Source: Methanomassiliicoccales archaeon (GTDB taxonomy: Archaea; Thermoplasmatota; Thermoplasmata; Methanomassiliicoccales; JACIVX01). From it: a DNA stretch of 64,000 bases. The notes under the pieces were generated by a model. It made no database searches. It was given only the letters and a program-made list of their open reading frames with translations, and was not told the origin of the DNA. Positions 54,585 to 63,820 of the stretch are shown piece by piece (position 1 is the first letter of the stretch; the number at the start of each line of letters is the position of its first letter). The translations under genes and the position numbers were made by a program. The stretch lies in the NCBI GenBank assembly GCA_038850735.1, contig JAWCLO010000004.1:62001-126000 (forward strand), read 5' to 3'.

Positions 54585-55853
54585 TTAGGGGCACCTGATG
54601 ATATCCTGAGCCCATAGACAATCGGCACATGAGGGGTCGTTAGCCCAGCAATCTTGATTTTCTTTGCGCAGATCGCAGTTCGCACCACAATCGACGCACG
54701 ACGGGAACTTGAAGTCACGAACTCGAGATCGGAAGAGCACATATTGCTCGCTCGACCAGATGTCTGCCAGTGTCGTGTTGTTGACATTGCCAAACACGTA
54801 GCGTTTCACGTGCTTTTCTTCTCCGAAAATGAAATAGTTGTAGGAATGCATGAGTGCATAGCACGGACTCACTGACCCATCATGCGCTATCACCGTTCCC
54901 TTCTCCTCGATGAATCGGCATTGCCTATGCGCACCCCAACTGTTTCTGGGCAGTGACATCGTGCCCCACATGACGTAGTCTCCGGCCACCACAGACCAGC
55001 CTTCCGATCTTGGGAACTTCCCATAATCCCCATTATACAGAATCTTGTGTGCTGATTCTTTAGTGTAGGGCAGGAGATGGGTTATAATCACTATCGAAGC
55101 ACCGAGTTCCTTGGCCAATTGCGGGACATTCTTGATATCATCGAAGTTCTCTTTCGTCGCTACAAATTCAAGTCCTATTGTAGGAAATCTTGATCCCTTT
55201 TTTTCTCTGGCAAGATTCAACCGTTTCACATTTTCGACAACTTCATAAAAATCAGCGCCGATCCTGAGATCGCCAAAGATTTGAGCTTGAGTGCTGTCCA
55301 TCGACACAAATATGCGATCAACTCCGATGTTCACGAGACTGTTTGCAATCTCTTCGTTAAACAGTGTGCCATTAGTGCTTATCGAGACCCTCAGGCCGAG
55401 TGATTTGACTTCCCTTACCATATCGAGTATTCTAGGATGCATGAGAGGTTCGCCGAACCCTCCAAAATGGACTTCTTTCACTTCAGGCAAATTCTGGATG
55501 CTCTTCAGAACGCTACAAAAAGTATCGTAAGACATATCAGTTAATTCTTCGTCCCAGGCATGTCGTATACAACTCGCACATCTGAGATTGCATCGGGTTG
55601 TGACCTCGAGAAAAATTTTTCTTACATCATGAGTTGCACGATGTAAAATATATCTATCAGCAGTTGCCTCAAGAATCCATCGATTTTGATTTTCCTTCTT
55701 CAGAAGATTGAAGGATTTCCATATGGGATCGTTACCGTCGGCTGTGGCGGACTCTCGATCTAAAGCTTGTGTGCTTGTCGGTTCATCATGAGAATGCTCC
55801 ACTGATTCTGTCGTGGAGTCCAACCTTAACAATTGTTCAAAGAATTTCAACAT
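54585..55853 (-). CDS. Radical SAM/SPASM protein, W-cofactor maturase-like
   Basis: About 422 residues. The radical SAM motif is CNLRCASC (CX3CX2C). The C-terminal SPASM region has CVDCGANCDLRKENQDCW and ends CLWAQDIIRCP, a pattern I associate with tungsten-cofactor oxidoreductase radical SAM maturases (TIGR04317); I cannot verify this without a search. The first ~55 residues are a variable leader. Start ATG 55853 chosen; a longer frame starts 15 codons upstream. An AOR with MoaD genes lies 20 kb away. Convergent with the first kinase. Confidence 0.82.
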   Translation of the reverse strand: MLKFFEQLLRLDSTTESVEHSHDEPTSTQALDRESATADGNDPIWKSFNLLKKENQNRWILEATADRYILHRATHDVRKIFLEVTTRCNLRCASCIRHAWDEELTDMSYDTFCSVLKSIQNLPEVKEVHFGGFGEPLMHPRILDMVREVKSLGLRVSISTNGTLFNEEIANSLVNIGVDRIFVSMDSTQAQIFGDLRIGADFYEVVENVKRLNLAREKKGSRFPTIGLEFVATKENFDDIKNVPQLAKELGASIVIITHLLPYTKESAHKILYNGDYGKFPRSEGWSVVAGDYVMWGTMSLPRNSWGAHRQCRFIEEKGTVIAHDGSVSPCYALMHSYNYFIFGEEKHVKRYVFGNVNNTTLADIWSSEQYVLFRSRVRDFKFPSCVDCGANCDLRKENQDCWANDPSCADCLWAQDIIRCP

Positions 55854-56461
55854 TATTTGATAAAAGAGGGGATTTAAAAACGTATTCCCGAATAACATTC
55901 TAGAGAGTGGTGACCATTATCACCTATTGCCACGCTAATCATTGGAATGATTTCTTGATTCAGCTCCTGCACATCAATATCTCTGGCGGGCTTTCTCTTT
56001 GAAAATATAGAAATTCAAGAAATACTTCAATACTCTTTTTGATCGGCGTGATCGAGTCTTGCCGTATTTGCTATTGCGAGGGGGGTAAGGCTAACAGCAT
56101 CAACGTTGTCCCCTCGGCACACTGTTGCCATACACCCTAAATCCTCTAAAAGACCTCCTAGCTGCATAGCTTAAGAATCCTCGATTTATTTAGATTAGCA
56201 CACATTTCCCAAGTCAAACATATTGCGCATCCCTGCATGTAGCCTTCGTCTTGCAAATGCTCGAAAAAAGGTTGATGTCGCAACAGAAATACTTTTAGGG
56301 CTAGATCGTTGCTTACGATTTAGCTAGTCATTAATTTTAGAAGATTCATAACACGGTATAACGTCCACGAGTGAAAAATCGTGATTTATGTGTGCATGTT
56401 TTAAGTCGCCGAATGAAATATCATAAAGGCTTGAAAGAACTCTACATTCAGTTGGGATCGC
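55854..56461. other. Intergenic region with strong inverted repeat
   Basis: A 608-bp spacer between divergent genes. A seven-pair perfect stem CGAGGGG (56077-56083) with CCCCTCG (56110-56116) encloses a 26-base loop with an inner ACA/TGT. It is the only GC-rich block nearby. It is not near a stop codon on either strand, so it is not an obvious terminator, and may be a small structured RNA or regulatory element. No coding frame recognised. Confidence 0.45.
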
Positions 56462-57496
56462 ATGGCGGTAGATGAAGAGGAGATACTGGGAAACTTTCGA
56501 CAAGACCAATATCCTCAAAAAAGTAAAGGAAAAGGTGGGAAGGTGGCGATAGCTCTGCTCATTGCTATTTTATTAGTTTTCACCGTTATTGCGATCCCAA
56601 GAGGAATTCCATTTCTCATCAATTTCTTCAACAGCCAATCGATCATTCCAATATATCCTGAGAATTCCGCCATCGTAACAAATTCGACTATTGTGTTCCA
56701 ATGGAAGGCCCCTAACGATATTACAGAATTCAGGTTTCAGCTCAGCAAAGTACCTAGTTTTCGCACTCAAATTGTAAATGTGACTGTGAATGAAACCTCG
56801 TATTCTCTGCAAAGCGAGCTCGAGAAAAACAAAACATACTATTGGCGCGTTATGCCGCAGGATGGTAGAGAAAAGTGGAGTGCGACATGGGATTTTTTTT
56901 ATGGACATGAGGCTTTCCAAAGAGTATTCGAATGGCACTATAAAGGAAACCTATATTCAATTACTGTGAATATCGCTGGCGAAGATTACTATACTTACAG
57001 CCTTCGCGAGAGAGTCTCGAATTACGCATCCTACGTGATTTCAGATGATCAGTCAGTCAATGAGGTGGCGTATAAACTCAATCACATCGCTGTTGAGGAA
57101 TTAAGACTTTCTTCGTACAAGAAGGCTGAGTTTATTTTGGCTTTTGTTCAATCGATGAAATATATGCTAGATAATCAAACAAAAGGCATGATCGAATATC
57201 CAAGATATCCTGTAGAAACTCTCGTCGACGGCGGAGGAGATTGCGAAGACACTGCAATACTTTTTGTTTCAATTATTCAGAATGCAATATTCAATTTTGA
57301 TGGAGTACTTCTTCTTTTTGAAGGGGATCCTGGTCATATGGCTGCTGGCATTTGGGGGGATCGTACGCTTTCTGGAACTGCATATGTATACAACGGCAAG
57401 TATTATTACTACTGTGAAACAACGAGTCCAGGATGGATCATCGGTCAAATTCCAGAAGAATTTGAAGGAAAATTTCCGAAAATTATTCCGTGTTAG
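56462..57496 (+). CDS. Membrane-anchored transglutaminase-like protein with Ig/FN3-like domain
   Basis: A 344-residue protein: charged cytoplasmic N-terminus, one transmembrane helix (~28-53), an Ig/FN3-like domain (~60-145, with YYWRVMPQD), then a transglutaminase-like domain with GGGDCEDTAILF (catalytic Cys) and GHMAAGIW (His). Archaeal members are probably peptidases or cross-linkers of envelope proteins. The ATG directly follows the upstream region; T-rich stretch after the stop may be its terminator. Confidence 0.82.
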   Translation: MAVDEEEILGNFRQDQYPQKSKGKGGKVAIALLIAILLVFTVIAIPRGIPFLINFFNSQSIIPIYPENSAIVTNSTIVFQWKAPNDITEFRFQLSKVPSFRTQIVNVTVNETSYSLQSELEKNKTYYWRVMPQDGREKWSATWDFFYGHEAFQRVFEWHYKGNLYSITVNIAGEDYYTYSLRERVSNYASYVISDDQSVNEVAYKLNHIAVEELRLSSYKKAEFILAFVQSMKYMLDNQTKGMIEYPRYPVETLVDGGGDCEDTAILFVSIIQNAIFNFDGVLLLFEGDPGHMAAGIWGDRTLSGTAYVYNGKYYYYCETTSPGWIIGQIPEEFEGKFPKIIPC

Positions 57497-57580
57497 TTTT
57501 TGATCGAATATGACCTTTTTTATTTAATCCTCATTTGTCGCTTCTTACTTCACCAATAGAGCAACATGGGCATGCTCGAA

Positions 57581-57778
57581 TTACCCTAGGATGCATGAAT
57601 CAACCTTACTTGAATTGAGAGCTTGAATTGAGAAGTACTTGTTGATTATAGAATTCAGGTTGTTCAGTTTTTCATCTTTCATTTGAGCAATTGGACCGTT
57701 CCTCATCATACAATTCATAATGATGTCGAGGACGTGTTTTTTGATCTTACTTTCGAATGATATAGCCCTCAGCTTCAT
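57581..57778 (-). CDS. Small unknown protein (65 aa), possibly radical-SAM-associated
   Basis: An ATG-initiated frame 22 bases downstream of the radical SAM gene on the same strand. The 65 residues are Lys/Asn/Ser-rich and helical, with a Cys near the end (SKVDSCILG). No family match recognised. No strong ribosome-binding site (GGAACG is weak). It could be an operon partner or a peptide substrate, or a spurious frame. Confidence 0.35.
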   Translation of the reverse strand: MKLRAISFESKIKKHVLDIIMNCMMRNGPIAQMKDEKLNNLNSIINKYFSIQALNSSKVDSCILG

Positions 57779-57800
57779 CTTGCGTTCCGAATTTCAAGAA

Positions 57801-58832
57801 TCATAAACTTAAACATTCCGAGCACATTGGATCTTCCTGGAATGGATCGCCTGTTAGCGCGAGAGCTCTAGCCCTGCATCCTCCGCATGTCGAATTGTAC
57901 TTGCAACGCCCGCAGGCGCCTTTCAAATTTTGAGGGTCTTGCAGTTCTTGAAGAAAGCTCGATTCCTCAATCCTATTCCATATCGTTTCTAAACTGTCGA
58001 TTCTTACATTGCCAAAGGTCATTGGCATAAAAACACATGACCTCACTGACCCGTCTTCCATCACATGCATGGCGTTGCCAAGGCTGCATAGTTTTGGAAA
58101 TTTTTTTCCAGATTCTTCCATCAACACTCGCACGTAAAAGGGTTCATACACAGACACATGCGTTTGTGAGCTACTATCCAAAGCATGCATGGGCAGAGCG
58201 GAATAATCTCTGACCAACATTCTGAGCATAGTCTCGTAATCAATTACACTGGGCAGCACTGAAGCCGTTGCCCTTCCAGTCGGTATAGTTGAGAGAATGT
58301 CGCAGTTGATATCTTTCTCAGCGGAGAATTCAATCACCCTCTTTACTTCCTTGCAGTTAAATCTCGTGATCGCCATGCCAATGCTCGTTTTTACTTTCTT
58401 TTCTAAACAATGGAATAGACCTCTCATGCGCAATTTGTAGGAATTTGAAAGGCCAGTAATGTACGTTTCAAGATTTTCATCCACTGCGGGATAGTTTATT
58501 GCGATTGCAACTTCCAATTCCTTGAAAAGCTCCGCCGATCTCTCATCGATCATTGTCCCATTCGTGGCAATTATTACATGGAGTCCTCGATCTGATGCAT
58601 ACCCAACGAGATCGAAAAGGTCTTTTCTCATCATCGGTTCTCCACCAGTGAAAACAATGCTTGTCGAGCCGAGTTCCGATATGGACCCGATGAGATTCTT
58701 TGCTTCTTGCGTGTCAAGCTCGTACGGCGAAATGTTGCCAGCTGATGCGTAGCAGTGAATGCACTTCAAATTGCATGCGTTTGTGCATTGCCATCCAATG
58801 TGTATTGGTAATTTTCCTGCAGATTTCATCAA
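57801..58832 (-). CDS. Radical SAM/SPASM protein (AhbD/heme-d1-like or peptide-modifying)
   Basis: A 343-residue radical SAM enzyme: CNLKCIHCYAS (CX3CX2C), GGEPMM, and a C-terminal SPASM/twitch cysteine cluster (CGRCKYNSTCGGCRARAL ... CSEC). This layout is shared by AhbC/AhbD/NirJ heme enzymes and by PqqE-like peptide maturases. I cannot separate these from sequence alone. Divergent from the second kinase; a small frame follows. Confidence 0.85.
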   Translation of the reverse strand: MMKSAGKLPIHIGWQCTNACNLKCIHCYASAGNISPYELDTQEAKNLIGSISELGSTSIVFTGGEPMMRKDLFDLVGYASDRGLHVIIATNGTMIDERSAELFKELEVAIAINYPAVDENLETYITGLSNSYKLRMRGLFHCLEKKVKTSIGMAITRFNCKEVKRVIEFSAEKDINCDILSTIPTGRATASVLPSVIDYETMLRMLVRDYSALPMHALDSSSQTHVSVYEPFYVRVLMEESGKKFPKLCSLGNAMHVMEDGSVRSCVFMPMTFGNVRIDSLETIWNRIEESSFLQELQDPQNLKGACGRCKYNSTCGGCRARALALTGDPFQEDPMCSECLSL

Positions 58833-59249
58833 CGCGGATTAAATGCAAAAAATAGGTATTATATTGATTCGATGGCTTACCTGTATTCAATCAGAACGAT
58901 AACTTCGTGATTTTCTTATTTGAAATGCTGCGTAGGACTCCAAGATAAATGCAACGTGTGAGCCGATTTCAATGAGTATTACGACATTTCACTCCGATTT
59001 TGTACGGTCATATCGGGTCTAGATTGAGATGAGTTCTTAACATAATTTGGTCATCTTTGTCTTATCTCTATTCTGCGGTGGAATCAAAGATTTGGAAAAC
59101 ATCTAGATTTGATTGCTCGCTTTCAAAATTCCAACCCATGTTATTGTCAATAAGGAAAAATTTCTGGAGTGCAGGCAAGCATTATCATAGGTGATACTGC
59201 GAAAAAATGAAATTTATATGATATATCCATTCTTACCACGAGCTATGGT
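58833..59249. other. Divergent intergenic region, no gene
   Basis: A 417-bp AT-rich spacer. A TTTATATGATATAT element (about 59213-59225) lies some 28 bp before the kinase start. Nothing else stands out. Confidence 0.45.
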
Positions 59250-62159
59250 GTGCCTATGCCACGTGCGTTGATCATCGATGATGAACCTGCGATCTTGGAA
59301 GTGATTTCGATTTTTGTTCAAGAAAAGAGTGATTATGAAGTATTGGTGAGCTACTCAGCTGAAGATGCTCTAGAGCTGCTGAGCAAGCAACCGATAGATG
59401 TGATCATATGTGACTATCAAATGTCAGGTATGGATGGCATTGCTCTTCTGAAACAATTGAGATCTAAAGGCAGCAATATCCCATTTATTCTTTTCACAGG
59501 AAAAGGAAGAGAGGAAGTTGTGATAGAGGCCCTCAATTCTGGTGCGGATTTCTATCTTCAAAAGGGCGGCGATATTAAGTCGATGTTCGCAGAACTTGTC
59601 CACCTTATGGATCAAGCGATTTCAAAGAGAAAAACCATGGAGGCTCTTGAACACAATGCAAGGCGCTTCAGATCACTCATCGAGAACAGCTCAGACCTCA
59701 TAATTACGATCGATGCTGATGCAAAAGTAAATTTCGTGAGCCCCTCGATCAAAAGATTGTTAGATTACGAGCCTGAGAAATTTGCAGGAACTCCATTTAC
59801 GCAATATATTTACGAAAAAGACCTGGAAAATTTTTGCGCCCAATTAAATCAGCTACTTTCTGGCATGAAAAGCGCCGTAAGATTCGAAATGAAAATGAAG
59901 CATAATGACGGTGCATACCGCGTTTTTGAATTCGAAATGATGGTTGATCGTTACGCTCCCAGTGGAAAGGGAATCATAATGAATGGAAGGGACATTACCG
60001 AGCGTAAGTCCCTAAAGCATGAAATTACCTCCACACGAAAATTGATGGAAGCTTTGTTGAACAATCTTGCGGAGTTGGTTGTATACCAAGATACTGAAAA
60101 TCGAATTATTTGGGCGAACAAAGCAGCAGCGGATTCCGTTGGGATGAGGCTAAAGGACGTTATTGGGAAGCACTGCTATGAAGTATGGAACAACAGGGAA
60201 TCGCCGTGCGAAAACTGCCCCATCGTCAAGTCGATACAAACTGGTAGTCCTCATTCCGCAGAAATGAGAACGTATGATGGTCGCTGGTGGCTGATCTCCG
60301 GTGCACCAATGATGGATGACCGCGGAAAAATTATAGGAGTCATCGAGTCAGCGCTTGATGTCACCGATTACAAAATCGCTCTTTCGTTGCTGGAAAAAAA
60401 CGAAGCAAGATACCAAACGATCATGGAAAACCTGCCTGTAGGTATATACATCTTCCAAGATGGGAAATTAAGATTTGTCAACGAAATGCTTTGTCGCTTG
60501 TCGGGATATTCAAGAGAAGAGCTTCTAGCGGCGAATTACCTTGATCTAGTTCACCCAGATTACAAAGAGGAATTGGAAAAACTGACCGACCTACTGCTGG
60601 CAAATCCAAAAAGATACAACCCTGAGCCATACGAGTTTGCTTACATTGCAAAAAATGGAAGCGTGAGATGGGCTCGATTATCACCAGCGATCATTGATTA
60701 TGAAGGAAGACCAGCGATATTGGGAAGCGTTATCGATACAACGGATTTCAAGAAGATGGAAGAACTTTCGAAGAAAAATGAAGAATTGTACAGATCGATC
60801 TTCGAAAACACAGGAACTGCGAGTGTTGTGATAGAAGAAGACACTAGAATATCAATGGCGAATAGAGAGGCTGAGAAATTAACCGGCTACAAAATCGAAG
60901 AAATAGCCGGAAGGAGTTTTCTTGAATTCATCGCTCCGGAAGATAGAGATCGATTGAAGGAATATCATAGACTTAGAAGAAGTCAAGAGAACGCTGTGCC
61001 AAATGAATTTGAATTCAGACTCGTCACGAAGAACGGTGATATCAGAGAGTGTAAAGCGGTCGTATCAATGATACCACGAACGAAACGTAGTTTGGCTTCA
61101 ATTATCGACTTCACAGAATTGAAAAGAGCTCATGATGAGCTCAGACAAATGGCACAGGAACAAAACATGCTGTTGGATAATATTGATACGATGGTTTGGT
61201 ACGCGATCGATCCTGAGACGTATGGACTCGTGAATGAGGCCCGTGCAAAGTTCCTTGGTCTCAAAAAAGAGGAACTGATCGGAAGAAAACTCCGAGACGT
61301 TTTACCAAAAGGGACCTGCGAAGTCTGTATCGAAGGTAACCAGAAGGCGTTCAGAGGCGAGAGGATTCTTCAAGAGGAATGGCTGATTACCACAGACGGA
61401 AACGCACAGTGCGTACTCGTGAATAAAGTGCCGATGTTTGATGAAAGTGGGAAGGTAAAGCGTGTGTTTTGCACGGCGACAGATATCACGCATATCAAAA
61501 ACATGGAAAAAGCTCTTCAACTCGCAAATCTGAAAATTAATTTACTCTATCGAATGACACGGCACGATATCAGTAATCAGTTGATGGTCATAACTGGCTA
61601 TTTAGATTTAATGAAAAATGCGCAAAACAAGATGCCATTGGAACAAATAATATCGAAACTCGAATCTGCGGTGAAAAATATCTTGGAACACCTCGAATTT
61701 ACAAAGGAGATGGAAGAACTAGGAAAGGAACTACCTTGCTGGATGAAATTACTCGACCCGATCAACAAGGCTATTTCACAGCTGGATCTCACTGGGATTT
61801 CTCTGATAATTGATGAAAAGGCAGGAAGTATCCACATCTTCTCCGATAAGATGATTTGGAAGGTGTTCTACAATTTAATTCATAACACCTTGAAGCATGC
61901 AAGAAGCGCAAAAAACATCAGGATATTTACAGAGATGAAGGGAAAGGAACTACAGATTATTTACGAAGATGATGGTCCTGGGATTGAGAAGAAGGGAGGA
62001 GTGAACATATTCGACTCGCCACTCGTAAGGAATCGAGCAAAGGGACTCTATCTCGTGAAAGAAATTATTGAAATGAATGAAATGAAAATCGAAGAAGTTG
62101 GCGAGAAAGGTGTGAAATTTGTAATTTCAGTTCCCACCCATCGGTTCAAAATCGAATGA
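59250..62159 (+). CDS. Large cytoplasmic hybrid histidine kinase, paralogue of the first: REC-PASn-HisKA-HATPase
   Basis: A 969-residue soluble sensor kinase with an N-terminal REC (residues ~4-125: IIDDEP, IICDYQMSG, FTGKGREEV), then about five PAS domains, then TRHDISNQLMVITG (His near 771) and ATPase (IHNTLKH, EDDGPGIEK). One PAS (~280-370) has a CYEVWNNRESPCENCP cysteine set that may bind a cluster or heme-like cofactor. It lacks the GAF domain of its paralogue. A TATA-like ATATGATATAT is about 28 bp upstream of the GTG start, fitting a leaderless message. Confidence 0.9.
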   Translation: MPMPRALIIDDEPAILEVISIFVQEKSDYEVLVSYSAEDALELLSKQPIDVIICDYQMSGMDGIALLKQLRSKGSNIPFILFTGKGREEVVIEALNSGADFYLQKGGDIKSMFAELVHLMDQAISKRKTMEALEHNARRFRSLIENSSDLIITIDADAKVNFVSPSIKRLLDYEPEKFAGTPFTQYIYEKDLENFCAQLNQLLSGMKSAVRFEMKMKHNDGAYRVFEFEMMVDRYAPSGKGIIMNGRDITERKSLKHEITSTRKLMEALLNNLAELVVYQDTENRIIWANKAAADSVGMRLKDVIGKHCYEVWNNRESPCENCPIVKSIQTGSPHSAEMRTYDGRWWLISGAPMMDDRGKIIGVIESALDVTDYKIALSLLEKNEARYQTIMENLPVGIYIFQDGKLRFVNEMLCRLSGYSREELLAANYLDLVHPDYKEELEKLTDLLLANPKRYNPEPYEFAYIAKNGSVRWARLSPAIIDYEGRPAILGSVIDTTDFKKMEELSKKNEELYRSIFENTGTASVVIEEDTRISMANREAEKLTGYKIEEIAGRSFLEFIAPEDRDRLKEYHRLRRSQENAVPNEFEFRLVTKNGDIRECKAVVSMIPRTKRSLASIIDFTELKRAHDELRQMAQEQNMLLDNIDTMVWYAIDPETYGLVNEARAKFLGLKKEELIGRKLRDVLPKGTCEVCIEGNQKAFRGERILQEEWLITTDGNAQCVLVNKVPMFDESGKVKRVFCTATDITHIKNMEKALQLANLKINLLYRMTRHDISNQLMVITGYLDLMKNAQNKMPLEQIISKLESAVKNILEHLEFTKEMEELGKELPCWMKLLDPINKAISQLDLTGISLIIDEKAGSIHIFSDKMIWKVFYNLIHNTLKHARSAKNIRIFTEMKGKELQIIYEDDGPGIEKKGGVNIFDSPLVRNRAKGLYLVKEIIEMNEMKIEEVGEKGVKFVISVPTHRFKIE

Positions 62160-62339
62160 AAGCCGTTCCAAATCATTTGATTTTTTTGTTTTTGAAAGGC
62201 ATTGGAACCCCATTTTCCTATTGTCCATAGACTTCGCAACTAGATAATGTCTAACACATCAGACCGTGTATTTTCAGGGCGTCGGAATGGATATGTCTCC
62301 ACCTAAACGAAATCAAAGTGGATTTCTAACTACATTTTC

Positions 62340-62543
62340 TCAAGGTATTCTTACACCTTTGAACTTCTCACTCGCCCTCTCTCCGCCTACTCCCCAGCTC
62401 TCCATAGGTATCTCATGAATCACGACTTCAACTGCCTGGGCTGGTACTCCCAGCTTAGAAAAAACTTCGGTTATCCCCGCTATCACACTCTTTTTCGCCT
62501 CATCCGAGAATCCTTTCCAGACATGTACATGGACAATCGGCAT
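62340..62543 (-). CDS. 4-oxalocrotonate tautomerase-family protein
   Basis: The 67-residue protein starts MPIVHVHVWKG, placing the catalytic Pro1 after Met removal, and has the family's EVVIHEIPMESWGVGG. It forms hexamers or dimers and tautomerises keto-enol compounds; substrate unknown. GGGGAT ribosome-binding site five bases upstream. Confidence 0.92.
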   Translation of the reverse strand: MPIVHVHVWKGFSDEAKKSVIAGITEVFSKLGVPAQAVEVVIHEIPMESWGVGGERASEKFKGVRIP

Positions 62544-62659
62544 TTACATCCCCGAGCCATTTAACAAGAGGATTATCTTCATATCAGTATGAAAAGCTAC
62601 CGCTACCGGCGATTGGAATGGAGATTTCATATGAAGCTCATGATATTCCGCTCGTCATT

Positions 62660-63814
62660 CTAAAAAGCCGCGAGTAATAGACTCCTACACTCATCTTTGT
62701 CGAGGGGGCTCGCATTCGTGATGAAGCCTGATGAGTTCACGGTTCGCTCCACAAGAGCATCGAGGGCGCCTATATATTCCTCTTGTGAGATTCCTAACTC
62801 ACCGATTTTAGTCGGCATATTGATTTTCTTCAGCAAGTTCGTTATGTAATTGGCCAGGAGTTCACCAGGGTTCTCAAAGCTTTCAAGTCTGGCAGCCTTG
62901 ATAATCTCCTTGTAATCTCTAGCCGCCACTTCAGCATTGAATCTGATCACGTGCGGTAGGAAGATGCCAACGGCCACTCCATGCGACATTTTGAAAAGCG
63001 CGCCAACCGCGTGCGCCATTGCATGAGCCAACCCGACCCCTGAATTTCCAAAAGCTATTCCTGCCATTGTCGCAGCATAGTGCATCTTTTCACGGGCTTC
63101 GATATCATCTGCATTTTCGACCGATCGCACCAGATATTCGAAAATTGTTCCAATCGCTCTAATTGCAAATGCATTTGAGAAATCGTTGCGCCATTGCGAT
63201 ACAAAAGCCTCAATAGCATGGGCGAGGGCATCGATGCCTGATGATGCCGTTATGCGAGGCGGCATAGAAATGACAAGCTTAGGGTCCAGTAACACGAGAT
63301 GCGGCACAACCTCTCTCGATGCCAATTCCATTTTTGTATCGTTTTCCTCATCGAATAGAACCACAGCCCAATTCGAATCTGAGCCAGAGCCACTCGTCGT
63401 CGGAATGCAAATAAGCTTCGACTTCTTTCCAAGACCAAGGGTTTCCAAGGGTGACAAGGTGGTTATATCAATATCAGGTCTTTCGTACAATGCGTATATC
63501 GCCTTGGCGGCGTCAATACTGCTTCCTCCACCAAGTCCTATGATGCAATCAGGCTGAAAATTGATAGCAAACTGAGAGCTCTTGATCACCGATGCCAACG
63601 AAGGTTCCACCTCTATCCAATCGATTGTTTCGACCTCCGCCCCGGCCCTCTTTATAATTTCACTCACTTCATCGAGTATGCCGATCTTTTTCACAGTAGG
63701 CCCGCATATGATGAGTACTCGTCGGTATTCTAACTCAGCGAGCGTTTCTAGCGCATCTTCCCCAAATACTATTTCTCTTGGACTCGCATATCTCCACATC
63801 TTACCCTTTCCCAT
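62660..63814 (-). CDS. Iron-containing (group III) alcohol dehydrogenase
   Basis: A 384-residue protein with the NAD-binding GGGSSIDAAKAI, the substrate segment CIPTTSGSGSD, and metal-binding ALAHAIEAF and MAHAVGALFKMSHGVAVGI. It probably reduces aldehydes or oxidises alcohols. ATG 63799 (MWRYASP...) has AAAGGG before it and may be the true start. It overlaps nothing; SCP2 gene ends 6 bases upstream on the same strand, suggesting an operon. Confidence 0.93.
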   Translation of the reverse strand: MGKGKMWRYASPREIVFGEDALETLAELEYRRVLIICGPTVKKIGILDEVSEIIKRAGAEVETIDWIEVEPSLASVIKSSQFAINFQPDCIIGLGGGSSIDAAKAIYALYERPDIDITTLSPLETLGLGKKSKLICIPTTSGSGSDSNWAVVLFDEENDTKMELASREVVPHLVLLDPKLVISMPPRITASSGIDALAHAIEAFVSQWRNDFSNAFAIRAIGTIFEYLVRSVENADDIEAREKMHYAATMAGIAFGNSGVGLAHAMAHAVGALFKMSHGVAVGIFLPHVIRFNAEVAARDYKEIIKAARLESFENPGELLANYITNLLKKINMPTKIGELGISQEEYIGALDALVERTVNSSGFITNASPLDKDECRSLLLAAF

Positions 63815-63820
63815 CGAATA

